From positions 1 to 64,000 of the forward strand of contig NZ_RQWJ01000006.1 in NCBI RefSeq assembly GCF_003934285.1: DNA of 64,000 bases, in the 5' to 3' direction. Below the pieces are notes generated by a model. It was not told where the DNA came from. It did no database searches and saw only the letters and a list, made by a program, of their open reading frames with translations. Positions 35,478 through 47,186 of this stretch are shown piece by piece (position 1 is the stretch's first letter; every line of letters starts with the position of its first letter). The translations under genes and the position numbers were made by a program. The DNA comes from Brevundimonas fluminis. Its GTDB lineage: Bacteria; Pseudomonadota; Alphaproteobacteria; Caulobacterales; Caulobacteraceae.

Positions 35478-36205
35478 TCGTCTATCCCGCCATCGACCTG
35501 AAGGACGGCGGCTGCGTGCGGCTGATGCACGGCCGGTTCGATCAGGTGACGCGCTATGACCACGACCCCGCCGCGCGGCTGGCGGCGTTCGTCGACGTGG
35601 GCGCGGAATGGGTGCACGTGGTCGACCTCGACGGGGCTCAGGCGGGGCGCGCGGTGCAGCACGAACTGATCGGCCGGCTGGCGCGCTCGGCGGACGTCCG
35701 CGTCCAGTCCGGCGGCGGCGTGAGGTCGCGCGAGGACGTCGCCGCCCTCCTCGACGCCGGCGTGGCGCGCGTGGTCGTCGGCTCGCAGGCCGTGACGGCG
35801 CCGGGGGCGGTGGCGGACTGGCTGGCGGAGTTCGGAACCGAGCGCATCGCCCTGGCCCTGGACGTCAACGTGCGCGACGGCGTGCCGATGCCCGCCCTGA
35901 AGGGCTGGACTGAGCCGGCGTCCGTCGATCTGTGGGCGGCGCTGGACCGGTTTCCGGAAGGGACCGCGCGGCACGTTCTGGTCACCGACGTCGGCCGCGA
36001 CGGCGCCCTGACGGGACCCAATCTGGAGCTGCTGGCCGACGTCGTGCGGCGGAGGCCGGACCTTCAGGTGCAGGCGTCGGGCGGGGTGGCCGACGTCTCC
36101 GACTTGACGGCTTCGCGCGACGCGGGCTGCGCCGGGGCCATCGTCGGCCGCGCCATCTACGAGGGGCGCTTCACCGTCGACCAGGCGCTGGAGGCCCTGC
36201 GATGA
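35474..36205 (+). CDS. hisA: Phosphoribosylformimino-5-aminoimidazole carboxamide ribotide isomerase
   Basis: A 243-residue TIM-barrel enzyme, GTG start overlapping hisH. The catalytic D8 (Y-P-A-I-D-L-K-D-G), phosphate-binding G-G-G-V-R, and the second Asp in V-T-D-V-G-R-D-G-A are intact. Overlaps hisF as ATGA. Confidence 0.97.
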   Translation: MIVYPAIDLKDGGCVRLMHGRFDQVTRYDHDPAARLAAFVDVGAEWVHVVDLDGAQAGRAVQHELIGRLARSADVRVQSGGGVRSREDVAALLDAGVARVVVGSQAVTAPGAVADWLAEFGTERIALALDVNVRDGVPMPALKGWTEPASVDLWAALDRFPEGTARHVLVTDVGRDGALTGPNLELLADVVRRRPDLQVQASGGVADVSDLTASRDAGCAGAIVGRAIYEGRFTVDQALEALR

Positions 36206-36969
36206 CGGCGCGGCGGATCATTCCCTGTCTGGACGTCAAGGACGGTCGGGTGGTGAAGGGCGTGCGCTTCGAGGGTCACGTCGACATGGGCGACGCCGCC
36301 GAACTGGCCGCGCGCCATCGCGACGACGGCGCCGACGAGCTGGTCTTCTACGACATCACCGCCAGTCCGCAGGGACGGACGCTGGACTATGGCTGGGTCG
36401 AGAGCGTCGCGCGCCTGCTGGACATCCCCTTCTGCGTCGCGGGCGGCATCCGTACGGTGGAGCAGGCGGCGCGATGCCTGGATCACGGGGCGGACAAGGT
36501 GTCGATCAACTCGCCGGCGCTGGAGCGACCGGAACTGATCGCCGAGATGGCGGAGCGGCTCGGTCGGCAATGCGTGGTGGTGGGCGTGGACAGCCGCAAG
36601 GTCGGCGACGACTGGATGGTGCACCAGTACACTGGCGACCCCACCGCCAGCCGCGGCGCGGGACGTCGGACGCTGGACTGGATCGTCGAGGCGCAAGGCC
36701 TGGGCGCGGGCGAGATCGTCCTGAACTGCATGGACGAGGACGGCGTGCGGCGCGGCTACGACCTGGAGCAGCTGGGGGCCGCCCGGGCGCGGCTGACGAT
36801 CCCGCTGGTGGCCTCGGGCGGCGCGGGATGCATGGCGCACTTCACCGACGTGTTCGAGCGGGCGGACGTCTCGGGAGCGCTGGCGGCCAGCGTGTTCCAC
36901 ACCGGGACGGTGCGCATCCCCGATCTGAAACGCGAGCTCGCGGCCGCGGGGGTGGAGGTGAGGCCATGA
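36202..36969 (+). CDS. hisF: Imidazole glycerol phosphate synthase, cyclase subunit
   Basis: A 255-residue TIM barrel homologous to HisA. The catalytic D11 (I-P-C-L-D-V-K-D-G) and the second Asp in N-C-M-D-E-D-G are present, along with the phosphate loops (G-G-I-R-T; S-G-G-A-G). Overlaps hisIE by ATGA. Confidence 0.97.
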   Translation: MTARRIIPCLDVKDGRVVKGVRFEGHVDMGDAAELAARHRDDGADELVFYDITASPQGRTLDYGWVESVARLLDIPFCVAGGIRTVEQAARCLDHGADKVSINSPALERPELIAEMAERLGRQCVVVGVDSRKVGDDWMVHQYTGDPTASRGAGRRTLDWIVEAQGLGAGEIVLNCMDEDGVRRGYDLEQLGAARARLTIPLVASGGAGCMAHFTDVFERADVSGALAASVFHTGTVRIPDLKRELAAAGVEVRP

Positions 36970-37574
36970 TCGACCCGGACGCGCTGGACTTCGACAAGGG
37001 CGGCGGCCTGATCCCCGCGATCGTTCAGGACGTGGACACCCTGCAGGTGCTGACGCTGGCGTACATGGACCGCGCCGCGCTCGAGGAGACGATCGAAAGC
37101 GGCGAGGCCACCTTCTTCTCGCGCTCGCGGGGCGGCCGTTGGCGCAAGGGGGAGACGTCGGGCGACCGGCTGCGCACCGTGTCGATCACGCCGGACTGCG
37201 ACGCCGACGCCCTGGTCGTGAAGGTTCGGCCTGTGGGGAACGCCTGCCACCTGAATCGGATCAGCTGCTTCGGCGACGAGGACGCGCCGGGCGTCGGCCG
37301 GCTGGGCCGGCTCGAGCGGACGGTGGCCGGTCGCGCCGCGGACTCAGGCTCGTCGAGCTACACCGCGCGCCTGAAGGCCGAAGGCCTCAAGCGCATTGCC
37401 CAGAAGGTGGGCGAGGAAGGGGTCGAAACCGCGCTGGCCGGCGTCGCGGGCCCCGACGACGAGCTGACGTCCGAGGCCGCGGACCTGCTGTACCACCTGA
37501 CGCTGCTGCTGAACGCCCGCGGTCTGGACCTCGAGGCGGTGATGCGGGTCCTGGCGGCGCGCGCGCGGCGTTGA
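36966..37574 (+). CDS. hisIE: Bifunctional phosphoribosyl-AMP cyclohydrolase / phosphoribosyl-ATP pyrophosphatase
   Basis: A 202-residue fusion. HisI (about 1-115) has W-R-K-G-E-T-S-G, the Mg site D-C-D-A-D and the zinc cysteines in A-C-H and S-C-F. HisE (about 118-202) has A-Q-K-V-G-E-E-G-V-E-T and the E-A-A-D-L-L-Y-H-L helix. It ends the his operon; the convergent serine hydrolase stop is 10 bases away. Many alphaproteobacteria keep hisI and hisE separate. Confidence 0.95.
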   Translation: MIDPDALDFDKGGGLIPAIVQDVDTLQVLTLAYMDRAALEETIESGEATFFSRSRGGRWRKGETSGDRLRTVSITPDCDADALVVKVRPVGNACHLNRISCFGDEDAPGVGRLGRLERTVAGRAADSGSSSYTARLKAEGLKRIAQKVGEEGVETALAGVAGPDDELTSEAADLLYHLTLLLNARGLDLEAVMRVLAARARR

Positions 37575-37584
37575 GCCGCGGCGA

Positions 37585-38589
37585 TCAGGCGTCGCCGGTC
37601 GCCGCCAGCACGGCCCTCAGCAGGTCGCCGAGGTTCCGGGCAGACCGCGGGGGATCGCCCTGCCGGACCACGACGACGCCGCGCGACGGAACCACCATCA
37701 CCGCCTGCCCGCCCGCGCCGAGGGCCGCGACCACGTCATGCGGCGCGTCGGGGAAGCGGCGGCCCCCGACCCGGCCCGACGCGTCGAAGCCCGGCCGCGC
37801 ATTGCTCCACCACAGCAGGCCATACGAGGGGTTCAGCTCCTGCGAGGGCGCGGTGAGCGTCGTCAGGGCCTCGACGGAAACCAGCCCCCGGCCGCCATTC
37901 AGCACCATCTGCCCGAAGGCCAGCAGATCCCGCGCGGTGCAGGCGGCGCTGTACCAGTTGGTCACCGGCCCGTCGGCGCCGACGCCCTGACCGGTGACCC
38001 ACGCCGTTCCGCCCATGCCCAGCGGGCCCAGCAGTCGACGGGCCGCGAAGGCGTCGACGGTCTCGCCCGTCGCTCGCGCCAGCAGGTGGAACAGCAGATG
38101 ATAGGCGGCCGTGTTGTAGGCCCAGCGCGTGCCGGGCGGGTCGCGCAAGGGCGCCGCGGCGTTGATCGCGAACTGGTCTCCCCTGATCCCGCGCAGCGCC
38201 AGCCCGGCATCGTCCAGCCCGGACGTCATGCTCATCAGGTGGCGCAGGCTGATCGCCGACCGCGCATCTGCGCGCCAGGGCGGGATGAAGTCGGCCGCGG
38301 GCTGGTCGAAACTCCGTATCGCTCCCTCCTCGACCGCCATGGCCAGCAGCACCGCGAGGACGCTCTTGGCCACGGAGGCGACTTCCCGCGGCCGGCCCCC
38401 GGGCCAGTCGGGCGCATACCGCTCCGCCACGACCTCACCCCGCCGGGAGACCAGAACGCCGGTGGCGCCGTCCGCGAAGGCTGCGTCGACCGCGGCCCGA
38501 AGCGGGTCGGACGCGGCGCCGGGGCCGGCCAGCAGCGGCGTCGCCGCCGCCGCCCCCAGCACCGCCTGTCGCCGCGTCGTCCCGATCAC
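37585..38589 (-). CDS. Exported serine hydrolase (beta-lactamase family esterase)
   Basis: A 334-residue protein, GTG start two bases after the SDR stop. The N-terminus T-T-R-R-Q-A-V-L-G plus a hydrophobic run is Tat-like. S72-V-A-K75 is the nucleophile/base pair, and Y-N-T in G-T-R-W-A-Y-N-T-A-A-Y is the second motif. The family includes esterases of the EstB/class C type. Last gene of the seven-gene catabolic operon. Confidence 0.9.
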   Translation of the reverse strand: MIGTTRRQAVLGAAAATPLLAGPGAASDPLRAAVDAAFADGATGVLVSRRGEVVAERYAPDWPGGRPREVASVAKSVLAVLLAMAVEEGAIRSFDQPAADFIPPWRADARSAISLRHLMSMTSGLDDAGLALRGIRGDQFAINAAAPLRDPPGTRWAYNTAAYHLLFHLLARATGETVDAFAARRLLGPLGMGGTAWVTGQGVGADGPVTNWYSAACTARDLLAFGQMVLNGGRGLVSVEALTTLTAPSQELNPSYGLLWWSNARPGFDASGRVGGRRFPDAPHDVVAALGAGGQAVMVVPSRGVVVVRQGDPPRSARNLGDLLRAVLAATGDA

Positions 38590-38591
38590 GG

Positions 38592-39479
38592 TCAGCCGCC
38601 CGAAGCGGACGCGTTCGCCTCGGCGCTGACGACCTCGCGTTCGGCCTGGGTGAAGCCGTAGGCGGGGACGATCGCGCCCTCCGGATCCGACACGTCATCC
38701 CACGCGGCGATCAGGGTCTGCCCCGCGTCCTCGCCGCCGCCGACGAACCGGCCGGCGGTCAGGGTGACGTAGGCGCGGGCGAAGTGCCCCGCCCCGGCGC
38801 AGACGATCGCCCGCGTCGGCGCCTCGTCGCCGCACAGCAGGGCCAGCGCCGGGCTGACCAGCTTGGGGTCCAGCCGCTCCAGGGCCTGCGGCGGCAGCAG
38901 GCCCTCGGTCATGCCGGTCGCCGCCGTCGGGGCCAGGCAGTTCACGCGGATGCCGTACTTCTCGCCCTCGATCGCCAGGGTCTGCATCAGGCCCACCAGC
39001 GCCATCTTGGCCGCGCCGTAGTTGGCCTGGCCGAAGTTGCCGTACAGGCCCGAGGACGAGGTCGTCATGACGATGCGGCCGTGGGCCTGGGTCCGCATGA
39101 TCTCCCAAACGGCCTTGGAGCAGATCACCGCCCCCATCAGGTGCACGTCGACGATCAGCCGGAAGTCGGCCAGGTCCATCTTGGCGAAGCTCTTGTCGCG
39201 CAGGATGCCGGCGTTGTTGACCAGCACGTCGACGCGGCCCCAACGGTCCATGGTCTTCGCTGTCATGTCCGCCACCGCCGCTTCGTCCGTGACGGAGGCC
39301 GCGACCGCCAGCGCCTCACCGCCCCTGGCCGCGATCTCCCCGGCGACGGCGCCGGCCGCGTGTGCGTTCATGTCGTTGACGACCACCGCCGCCCCCTGCG
39401 AGGCCAGATACAGGGCGTGCTCGCGCCCCAGCCCTCCGCCCGCGCCCGTGACGATGGCGACGCGCCCTTTCAGCGACAT
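38592..39479 (-). CDS. Short-chain dehydrogenase (hydroxyacyl-CoA dehydrogenase-like)
   Basis: A 295-residue classical SDR with the longer C-terminus typical of the peroxisomal multifunctional-enzyme type. The cofactor loop is T-G-A-G-G-G-L-G (11-18), followed by N-N-A-G (88-91), a catalytic Ser near 143, Y154 and K158. It probably oxidises a 3-hydroxyacyl-CoA or similar alcohol downstream of the acyl-CoA ligase. The ATG at 39479 is the only start with this fold intact. Confidence 0.92.
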   Translation of the reverse strand: MSLKGRVAIVTGAGGGLGREHALYLASQGAAVVVNDMNAHAAGAVAGEIAARGGEALAVAASVTDEAAVADMTAKTMDRWGRVDVLVNNAGILRDKSFAKMDLADFRLIVDVHLMGAVICSKAVWEIMRTQAHGRIVMTTSSSGLYGNFGQANYGAAKMALVGLMQTLAIEGEKYGIRVNCLAPTAATGMTEGLLPPQALERLDPKLVSPALALLCGDEAPTRAIVCAGAGHFARAYVTLTAGRFVGGGEDAGQTLIAAWDDVSDPEGAIVPAYGFTQAEREVVSAEANASASGG

Positions 39480-39526
39480 GTGCTCTCTCTCCGATGGTGA
39501 GTGGATGTCGGCGGTGATCGCGCGCC

Positions 39527-40250
39527 TCAGCGGCTCGATCCCGCCCGGGTCTTGCAGATTTCGTGGAAGCCGGCGGCCATGAAGCTGGCCATGCGCTGCT
39601 TCACCGCCTCGAAGTCGTCGGAATCGCACAGTCCGCCCGACAGGCGATTGATCCGCCCGGTCCGGGCCAGGGTCAGCATCAGCGCGCCCGTGACGAAGTG
39701 ATAGCCCCAGAAAATGTCCTCCTCGGCGCAGTCGGGCAGGGCCTTCTTGAGCACCTCGATCAGCCGCAGCACGACGGGGTCGAAGTGGAAGTCCATCAAC
39801 TCGGCGCCGTAGGTGGTGTTCGACGCCAGCGCGCCCAGGGCGCCGTAGTTCTTCCACGCCTCGCCGCCCTGGCTGTACAGGTCCAGATCGGTGTCCAGAA
39901 ACGCGCGCAGCGCCCCCTCGACGGTGGGTTTGCCCTTCGTCGCCGCGTCGTAGGCGTTCAGCGCCTCCATCCGCTTGGCGCTGGTGATGCCGGCCCGGCG
40001 GGCGATGACGTCGTCGAACAGCTTCTTCTTGTCCGTGAAGTAGTAGTTCAACAGCGTGTGGTGCACGCCGACGCGCTGGGCCACGTCCTTCAGCGTCACC
40101 CCGTACAAGCCGTGCTGCGAGAACAGATGCTCGGCCGCGTCGAGGATCTGCTCCATCTTGTCGGCGCGCTGCTCGACCTTCGTGCGGCGCGCGCGTGGCT
40201 TCGGCGCGGGGGCCCTGCCGGGCTTCGCCGCCGTCTTCGCCACGCTCTTC

Positions 40251-40264
<14 letters not shown>
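39527..40264 (-). CDS. TetR-family transcriptional regulator
   Basis: A 245-residue regulator. After a long Lys/Pro/Ala-rich tail (about 1-33) comes the TetR helix-turn-helix (D-A-A-E-H-L-F-S-Q-H-G-L-Y-G-V-T-L-K-D-V-A, then V-H-H-T-L-L-N-Y-Y-F). The C-terminal ligand domain is of the larger type. It lies inside the catabolic operon it probably controls; its likely operator is the inverted repeat at 47118-47137. Its start overlaps the ligase stop by 14 bases. Confidence 0.94.
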
Positions 40265-41812
<1,548 letters not shown>

Positions 41813-41816
<4 letters not shown>

Positions 41817-43456
41817 GGGCAGGCCGTCGCGGACGGCGGCGGTACCGGCGCGATGACGCCGAAATTCCAGTTCCACGGCACGCCCCCGGCCTTCATCCGC
41901 CGGCACACCACCGTCTCCTGCAGCTCGAACATGCCGGGCATCAGGTCGTGGCCGGGCTGCGGGGTTCCGTCGATCCGCATGTAGGCTTGCGTCGTCCCGT
42001 AGGCGGGCCAGTCCGGCTGGCCGGGCGCCGTGGGCACGCCGGTGCGGGCGAACGAGCCCCAGTAGGCCATCATGGCGTCGGACAACGCCCGCTCCTCCGC
42101 CGTCTCGGGCGGCGCCGGCCAGCGCGGGGGCAGCCTGTCCATGGCCGTGAAGACGTAAGGGATCTCCGCCGCATGGAAGGCGTGCAGCCCGGCCTCGTCC
42201 GCGGCCGGATAGCCGTGGTCGAAGAAATAGAGATACGCTCCCTGCCCCAGCGCCGTCTGCCGCCGTGCCAGCCGCTCGGCCGTCCAGCCGTACAACCCGT
42301 CCCTTTGCGTCGCCATCAGGCTCTCGGGGATGTCGCCGGACGGATAGAGCCGCAGGAATTCGTCGGCCAGATCGCCGTAGCGCTCGCGGATCGCGGCCTC
42401 ATAGGCGGCGGCCTCGGTCGGCGGCGCGGGCGGGATCAGGAACCGCAGCGAGCGGATCTCGCCGTCGTTGAAGCCGATGAGGATCGGCACGGGCGCCTGC
42501 TCTCCCCGGTCGAAGACGGTCACCAGCTGCTCGGGCAGCCAGACCCCGTCGACCGTGCCGAACGGCGCATAGCCCGCCTGAACCGCCGCCGTGGCCAGCT
42601 CCTGCGCGTCCATGGCCCGCATACCGCCCAGGTCGGCGCGACCCAGCTTGCCTTGCAACCAGATGCCCATACCTTCGGCAGGCACGTCCCCGTACCGGCT
42701 GGAGCGCAGCTCGGGCGTGGAGATCATGTAGCCGCTCTGGACGATCGCCCGGTCGAACAGTCCGCGCGCCTCGGGCGAGGCCATCAGGTACATGACGCTC
42801 AGCGCGCCGGCGGACTCGCCCGCGACCGTCACATTGTCCGGATCTCCGCCGAAGGCCGCGATGTTGGCCTGCACCCATTTCAGGGCCGCGACCTGGTCCA
42901 TCAGCCCGTAGTTGCCCGAGACGTTTCCGCGCGATTCCGCGCTCAGTTCCGGGTGGGCCAGATACCCCAGCACGCCTAGGCGGTAGTTGAGGCTGACGAC
43001 GACCATCCCCTGGCTCGCCGCCATCCGGGCGCCGTCGTACATCGGCTCGCAGCTGCAGCCGTAGGTCAGCGACCCGCCATGGATCCAGACGAACACCGGC
43101 GCCTTTTCCGCGCCCTGCGGCCGCCAGATGTTCAGCGACAGGCAGTCCTCGCTCATCTCGGGCGGCTCGGCGGCGGCATAAATGCTCGTCCCGCGCGCGA
43201 GGGGCTGGGGACAGGCCGGTCCGAACTCGATGGACTCGCGCACGCCGCGCCACGTCGGCGCCCCCGCCGGCGGCTTCCAGCGGCGCCAGCCGGTCGGCGG
43301 GGCGGCGTAGGGAATGCCCTTGAACGCGTCGACGCCGTCCAGCGCCTGCCCGCCGACCGCGCCCGCGGGCGCGCGCACCACCGGCTGGGCCGACGCCGGC
43401 AGGGAAGCGCAGGCGGCGACCAGCGCCGCCAGCGAGAGAACCAGGGCGCGCATCAT
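41813..43456 (-). CDS. Type B carboxylesterase, exported
   Basis: A 547-residue esterase. The ATG at 43456 overlaps the MFS stop. The N-terminal hydrophobic segment contains both a lipobox-like V-A-A-C (C16) and an A-S-A cleavage site, so it is a lipoprotein or periplasmic. The oxyanion G-G-S, the nucleophile G-E-S215-A-G, and the His in F-H-A-A-E-I-P are intact, as are two paired cysteines typical of the family. It should cleave the imported ester. Confidence 0.93.
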
Positions 43457-44775
43457 CGGGCGGACTCCCCGACCTGACGCCGGATCTTGCCGGCCAGCCC
43501 GGCGAAGAGGGCGATGGCCAGGGCGTAGAAGGGCAGCAGGGTGTACAGCGCCATCTGCAACGAGTTGTCGGGATGGCTGGCGCGGAACCAGTCGCTGGCC
43601 GCGCCGAGATAGGTCGGGCCCAGACCCAGGCCGATCAGGTTCATGACCAGCAGCAGCAGGGCCCCCGACATCACCCGCTGATCCGGCCGCACCTCCTCCT
43701 GCACCAGGGTCACCGCCGGCGACAGATAGAAGTAGTTCAGCCCCATCGGCAGCAGGAGGAACATCAGCGCCAACGGCCACGTCGGCGCCCAGACGAAGGC
43801 CGCGAACAGCGGCGCGGCCAGCGCCAGCCCCACCGCCGGCAACCAGGCGTAGGCCGTCTTGGACCGCTTCGCGAGACGGTCGATGAGCCGGCCGGACACC
43901 AGCATGCCGGCGCCCGTTCCGACCAGAACCAGCAGGGCGTACCAGACCGCCACCTGCTCCAGCGTCATGCCCTTCTCGCGCATCAGGAACAGGGTGGCGA
44001 AGTTGAGCAAGGCATAGGTGACGAACTGGGTCGCGGCGCAGGCCAGCGCCATGCCCCGCAGCACCGGATTGGCGAAGAACATCTTGCAGGTCGCCCAGAA
44101 GCCTGCGCGCGGGACCGGGGCCGCGTCCGCGGGCGGATGGGTCTCGAGCCGGTCCAGCCCCCCCTTCTTCGGCTCCTTGACGAACAGGAACACGACGACC
44201 GCCGTCGCGACCCCGACCACGCCCACCCAGATGAAGGCGTCCCGCCAGGAATAGGCCGCCGCGATCGACGCCCCGAACGCCACGCCCAAGGCCTGCCCGA
44301 TCGGCGGACCGAGGTTGAACAGGCTCAGCGCCGTTCCCCGCGTGCCCGACGGGAAATAGTCCGAGATGATCGCATAGGACGGCGGCACGCCGCCCGCTTC
44401 GCCCACGCCCACGGCCATGCGCGACACCGCCAGCTGTCCGTAGTTGGTCGACAGCCCGCACGCGGCGGTCGCCGCGCTCCACAGCGCGCAGGCCAGCGAC
44501 AGCACCCGGACCCGGTTGGTCCGGTCCGCCAGCCAACCCACGGGGATGGCGAGAATGCAGTAGAAGGCCGCGAAATAGAGCCCTCCCAACATGCCCAGCT
44601 GGCCGTCGGTGACGCCCAGATCGTCCTGGATCGGCTTGGCAAGGATCGACAGCAGCTGCCGGTCGAGGAAGTTCAAAACGTAGACGAAGCACAGCACGGC
44701 CAGGACGAACCAGGCCCCTGCGCCCGGGCGCGCGACGCGCGCGCCCGGGACGAGGTGAGAGGAGGACTCCGTCAT
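43453..44775 (-). CDS. Major facilitator superfamily transporter
   Basis: A 440-residue protein with about 12 membrane helices. The loop 2-3 motif G-W-L-A-D-R-T-N-R and the D-R-Q-L-L at helix 1 are typical of anion:cation symporters and spinster-type carriers. Placed between the TonB receptor and the esterase, it probably moves the substrate or the released acid across the inner membrane. Confidence 0.92.
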   Translation of the reverse strand: MTESSSHLVPGARVARPGAGAWFVLAVLCFVYVLNFLDRQLLSILAKPIQDDLGVTDGQLGMLGGLYFAAFYCILAIPVGWLADRTNRVRVLSLACALWSAATAACGLSTNYGQLAVSRMAVGVGEAGGVPPSYAIISDYFPSGTRGTALSLFNLGPPIGQALGVAFGASIAAAYSWRDAFIWVGVVGVATAVVVFLFVKEPKKGGLDRLETHPPADAAPVPRAGFWATCKMFFANPVLRGMALACAATQFVTYALLNFATLFLMREKGMTLEQVAVWYALLVLVGTGAGMLVSGRLIDRLAKRSKTAYAWLPAVGLALAAPLFAAFVWAPTWPLALMFLLLPMGLNYFYLSPAVTLVQEEVRPDQRVMSGALLLLVMNLIGLGLGPTYLGAASDWFRASHPDNSLQMALYTLLPFYALAIALFAGLAGKIRRQVGESAR

Positions 44776-44778
44776 CGG

Positions 44779-47037
44779 TCAGTACTCATAGCCGATGCGG
44801 ATGCCGACCGTTCTCGGCTTCACCCGGCCGTAACGGCCGTCGATGAAGGCCTCCGGGTGGACGTAGTTGACCGAGTCGTCGTCGAACAGGTTCTCGACGT
44901 ATGCTCCGACCGTGAACTGGTCGAAGGCGAAGGCCACGGCGCCGTTGACGAACGTGTACTCGTCCGTGTCGTCATAGGTCGCCAGCGGGATCAGCGGCCG
45001 CCCCGGCGTGTTCGGGAAGGCGTTGGGGAAGCTGCCCACGTGCGAGATCGCCAGCGAGGCGTTGCCGATCACGCCGGCGGCCGGCTGCCATTCGTAGTTC
45101 ACTCGCAGCGAGCCCGAGAACTCCGGCCCTGCCAGACGCGAGCCCAGCACCGCGCCGGAGATGGCGGCCTTCTGAGCCGTCAGGTCGTCGACCTCGGCGT
45201 GGTTCCACGACCCCGTCACGGCCACGGTCCAGCCGTCGGCCGGCACGGCCGTGACCGCAACTTCGACGCCCTTGCTGGTCGCGCCGCCGATGTTGGTGGC
45301 GAACTGCACCGAGTCCGAAACCCGGTTGGCCTGCACCTGGATGTCGTTCCAGTCGATCCAGTAGACCGCCGCGTCGGCATAGACCCGACCGTCGAACCAG
45401 CGGCCTTTCACGCCGACCTCATAGTTGATCAACTCGTCCGACGTGGCGCCGTAGGGGATCACGATGTCGGTCGGGTCGATGGTGCTGACCGCGCCGGCGC
45501 GGGCGTTGACGATGGGCGGGCGGAAGCCGGTCGACACGGCCGCATAGGTCGTCACCGACGGCGTCGGCCGCCACGACAGGCTGAGGCGATAGGACGCCCC
45601 CTCCTCCTCGGCCTTGACGCCTTCGGCCGCCGGGATCGGCGTGATGGTGACCGGCACGTTGCTGAAGCCGAACAGGGCGAGGGTCAGATAGTTGGAGTTG
45701 TAGCCGCCGGCCTCGGTGAAGCCCTGGGCGTCCGTCAGGCCGTAGCGGATCCCGCCGGTCACCCACAGGTCGGGCGTGAAGCGATAGGTCATCTGCCCGA
45801 AGGCCGCGATCTCGTGGCTGATGAAGTGGCTGCCGAACCGTTGGTAATATTCGTCGGGCAGCCCGGTCAGGTTCCGTGCCGTCAGGAAGGCCTCGCTGGA
45901 CCGGTAGTTGTAGTCCACGTCGCGGCGCTTCTTGAAATAGAAGGTGCCGATCGACCAGTCGACGCGGCCGCCCGGATCGGACACCAGACGCGTCTCCTGC
46001 ACGAAGGTCTCGTCCCAGGCGTCGGCGTCCAGCGCGAACGGAAAGGCCTGGGCGAAGGTGCCGGCCAGGTCGACGTAGAACAGGCCCGTGTAGTCCGAAT
46101 AGGTTGTCGAGCTGGTGAGCCGCGCGCCGTCGAACTGGTATTCCAGCGTCAGGTTGTAGTTGGCCATGTCGCTCTGGAACAGGTCGGGCCGGTCGGTCCG
46201 GCGCACGAAGGTGCCCAGCGTCGGATTGGTCAGCGAGGCGTCATGCGGGTTCGAGATCTCGCGCGAGTACATCCCGCGCGCCACGAACCGGTCGTTCGGC
46301 TCCCACTGCGCGATGGCCCGGCCGCCGTACTGGACCAGGGTGTTGGCGTCCTCGATGCCGGTGCCGACGTTGTCGATCCAGCCTTCCTCGTTCCGCGAGA
46401 AGCCGACCACGCGCAGCGCCAGCTGATCCTCGATCAGCGGCACGTTGACCATGGCGTTGTAGCGCTGGCGCAGGCCGCCCTCGTTCATCACGCCGAAGTC
46501 GACGAAGGCCGAGGCGTCGAACCCCGTCGGGTCCGGGTCATGGGTCAGGATACGCAGCGCGCCGGCCAGCGAGCCCGAGCCGAACAGCGTCCCCTGCGGT
46601 CCGCGCAGGAACTCGATCCGCTCGACGTCGTAGAGCGCCGGATCGAGGATGGTGGAGTTGCCGTTCGACGAGATCGGCAGCTCGTCTACGTAGATGGCCA
46701 CGGTGCTCTGCAGATTGGCGCCGTAGCCGTTGGTGGCGATTCCGCGGGCGGTGAAGTTGTTGAAGTTGGCCGAGGCGCGGTTCAGAACCACGCCCGGCGT
46801 GGCCATGGCCAGGCCGTCGTAGTTGACGATGCCTCGCTCGTTCAGCTCGCCCTGGGTCAGGGTGGTGATGCTCAACGGAACGTCCTGCACGCGCTCGGCG
46901 CGGCGGGTCGCCGTGACGATCACCTCCTCGACCTGGGTCGGCTGGTCGTCGCGCTCGCGGGTCTGTTCCTGGGCAAGTGCCACGGTCGGCGCCAGCACGG
47001 CGACGGCGCACGCCGTCGCGAGAAGTTTCGCCCTCAT
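44779..47037 (-). CDS. TonB-dependent outer-membrane receptor
   Basis: A 752-residue receptor from the ATG at 47037 (strong site GGGAGGG). Signal peptide 1-22; TonB box E-E-V-I-V-T-A-T-R-R (37-46); plug domain to about 160; then a beta-barrel ending in aromatic Y-E-Y. First gene of a minus-strand operon with transporter, esterase, ligase, TetR, SDR and hydrolase, so it likely imports the esterified substrate those enzymes use rather than an iron chelate. Confidence 0.95.
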   Translation of the reverse strand: MRAKLLATACAVAVLAPTVALAQEQTRERDDQPTQVEEVIVTATRRAERVQDVPLSITTLTQGELNERGIVNYDGLAMATPGVVLNRASANFNNFTARGIATNGYGANLQSTVAIYVDELPISSNGNSTILDPALYDVERIEFLRGPQGTLFGSGSLAGALRILTHDPDPTGFDASAFVDFGVMNEGGLRQRYNAMVNVPLIEDQLALRVVGFSRNEEGWIDNVGTGIEDANTLVQYGGRAIAQWEPNDRFVARGMYSREISNPHDASLTNPTLGTFVRRTDRPDLFQSDMANYNLTLEYQFDGARLTSSTTYSDYTGLFYVDLAGTFAQAFPFALDADAWDETFVQETRLVSDPGGRVDWSIGTFYFKKRRDVDYNYRSSEAFLTARNLTGLPDEYYQRFGSHFISHEIAAFGQMTYRFTPDLWVTGGIRYGLTDAQGFTEAGGYNSNYLTLALFGFSNVPVTITPIPAAEGVKAEEEGASYRLSLSWRPTPSVTTYAAVSTGFRPPIVNARAGAVSTIDPTDIVIPYGATSDELINYEVGVKGRWFDGRVYADAAVYWIDWNDIQVQANRVSDSVQFATNIGGATSKGVEVAVTAVPADGWTVAVTGSWNHAEVDDLTAQKAAISGAVLGSRLAGPEFSGSLRVNYEWQPAAGVIGNASLAISHVGSFPNAFPNTPGRPLIPLATYDDTDEYTFVNGAVAFAFDQFTVGAYVENLFDDDSVNYVHPEAFIDGRYGRVKPRTVGIRIGYEY

Positions 47038-47117
47038 CTCATTTCCCTCCCTGGCGCCGGTCATGATCGCCAGCGCTCCGGAGCGGAGTGGGACACGAGC
47101 TCGCCCGACTGTCAATA

Positions 47118-47137
47118 TTCACGCTCGTGTGAGTGAA
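47118..47137 (-). promoter_or_regulatory. Candidate TetR-type operator upstream of the catabolic operon
   Basis: TTCAC (47118-47122) and GTGAA (47133-47137) are perfect inverted arms 10 bases apart, with an inner imperfect palindrome TCAC...GTGTGA. It lies about 80 bases before the TonB receptor start, the right place for repression by the operon's TetR. No other inverted repeat of this type was noticed in that gap. Confidence 0.4.
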
Positions 47138-47186
47138 AATGATGCCGCTGCGGAGGATTTGGCCGAACAGATCGGCCCTGACGCCG

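Noticed and set aside
43573-47136. 1187-codon plus-strand frame opposite the MFS and TonB receptor genes
   Set aside because: Spans two real genes and their gap with no domain; it is an artefact of high GC.
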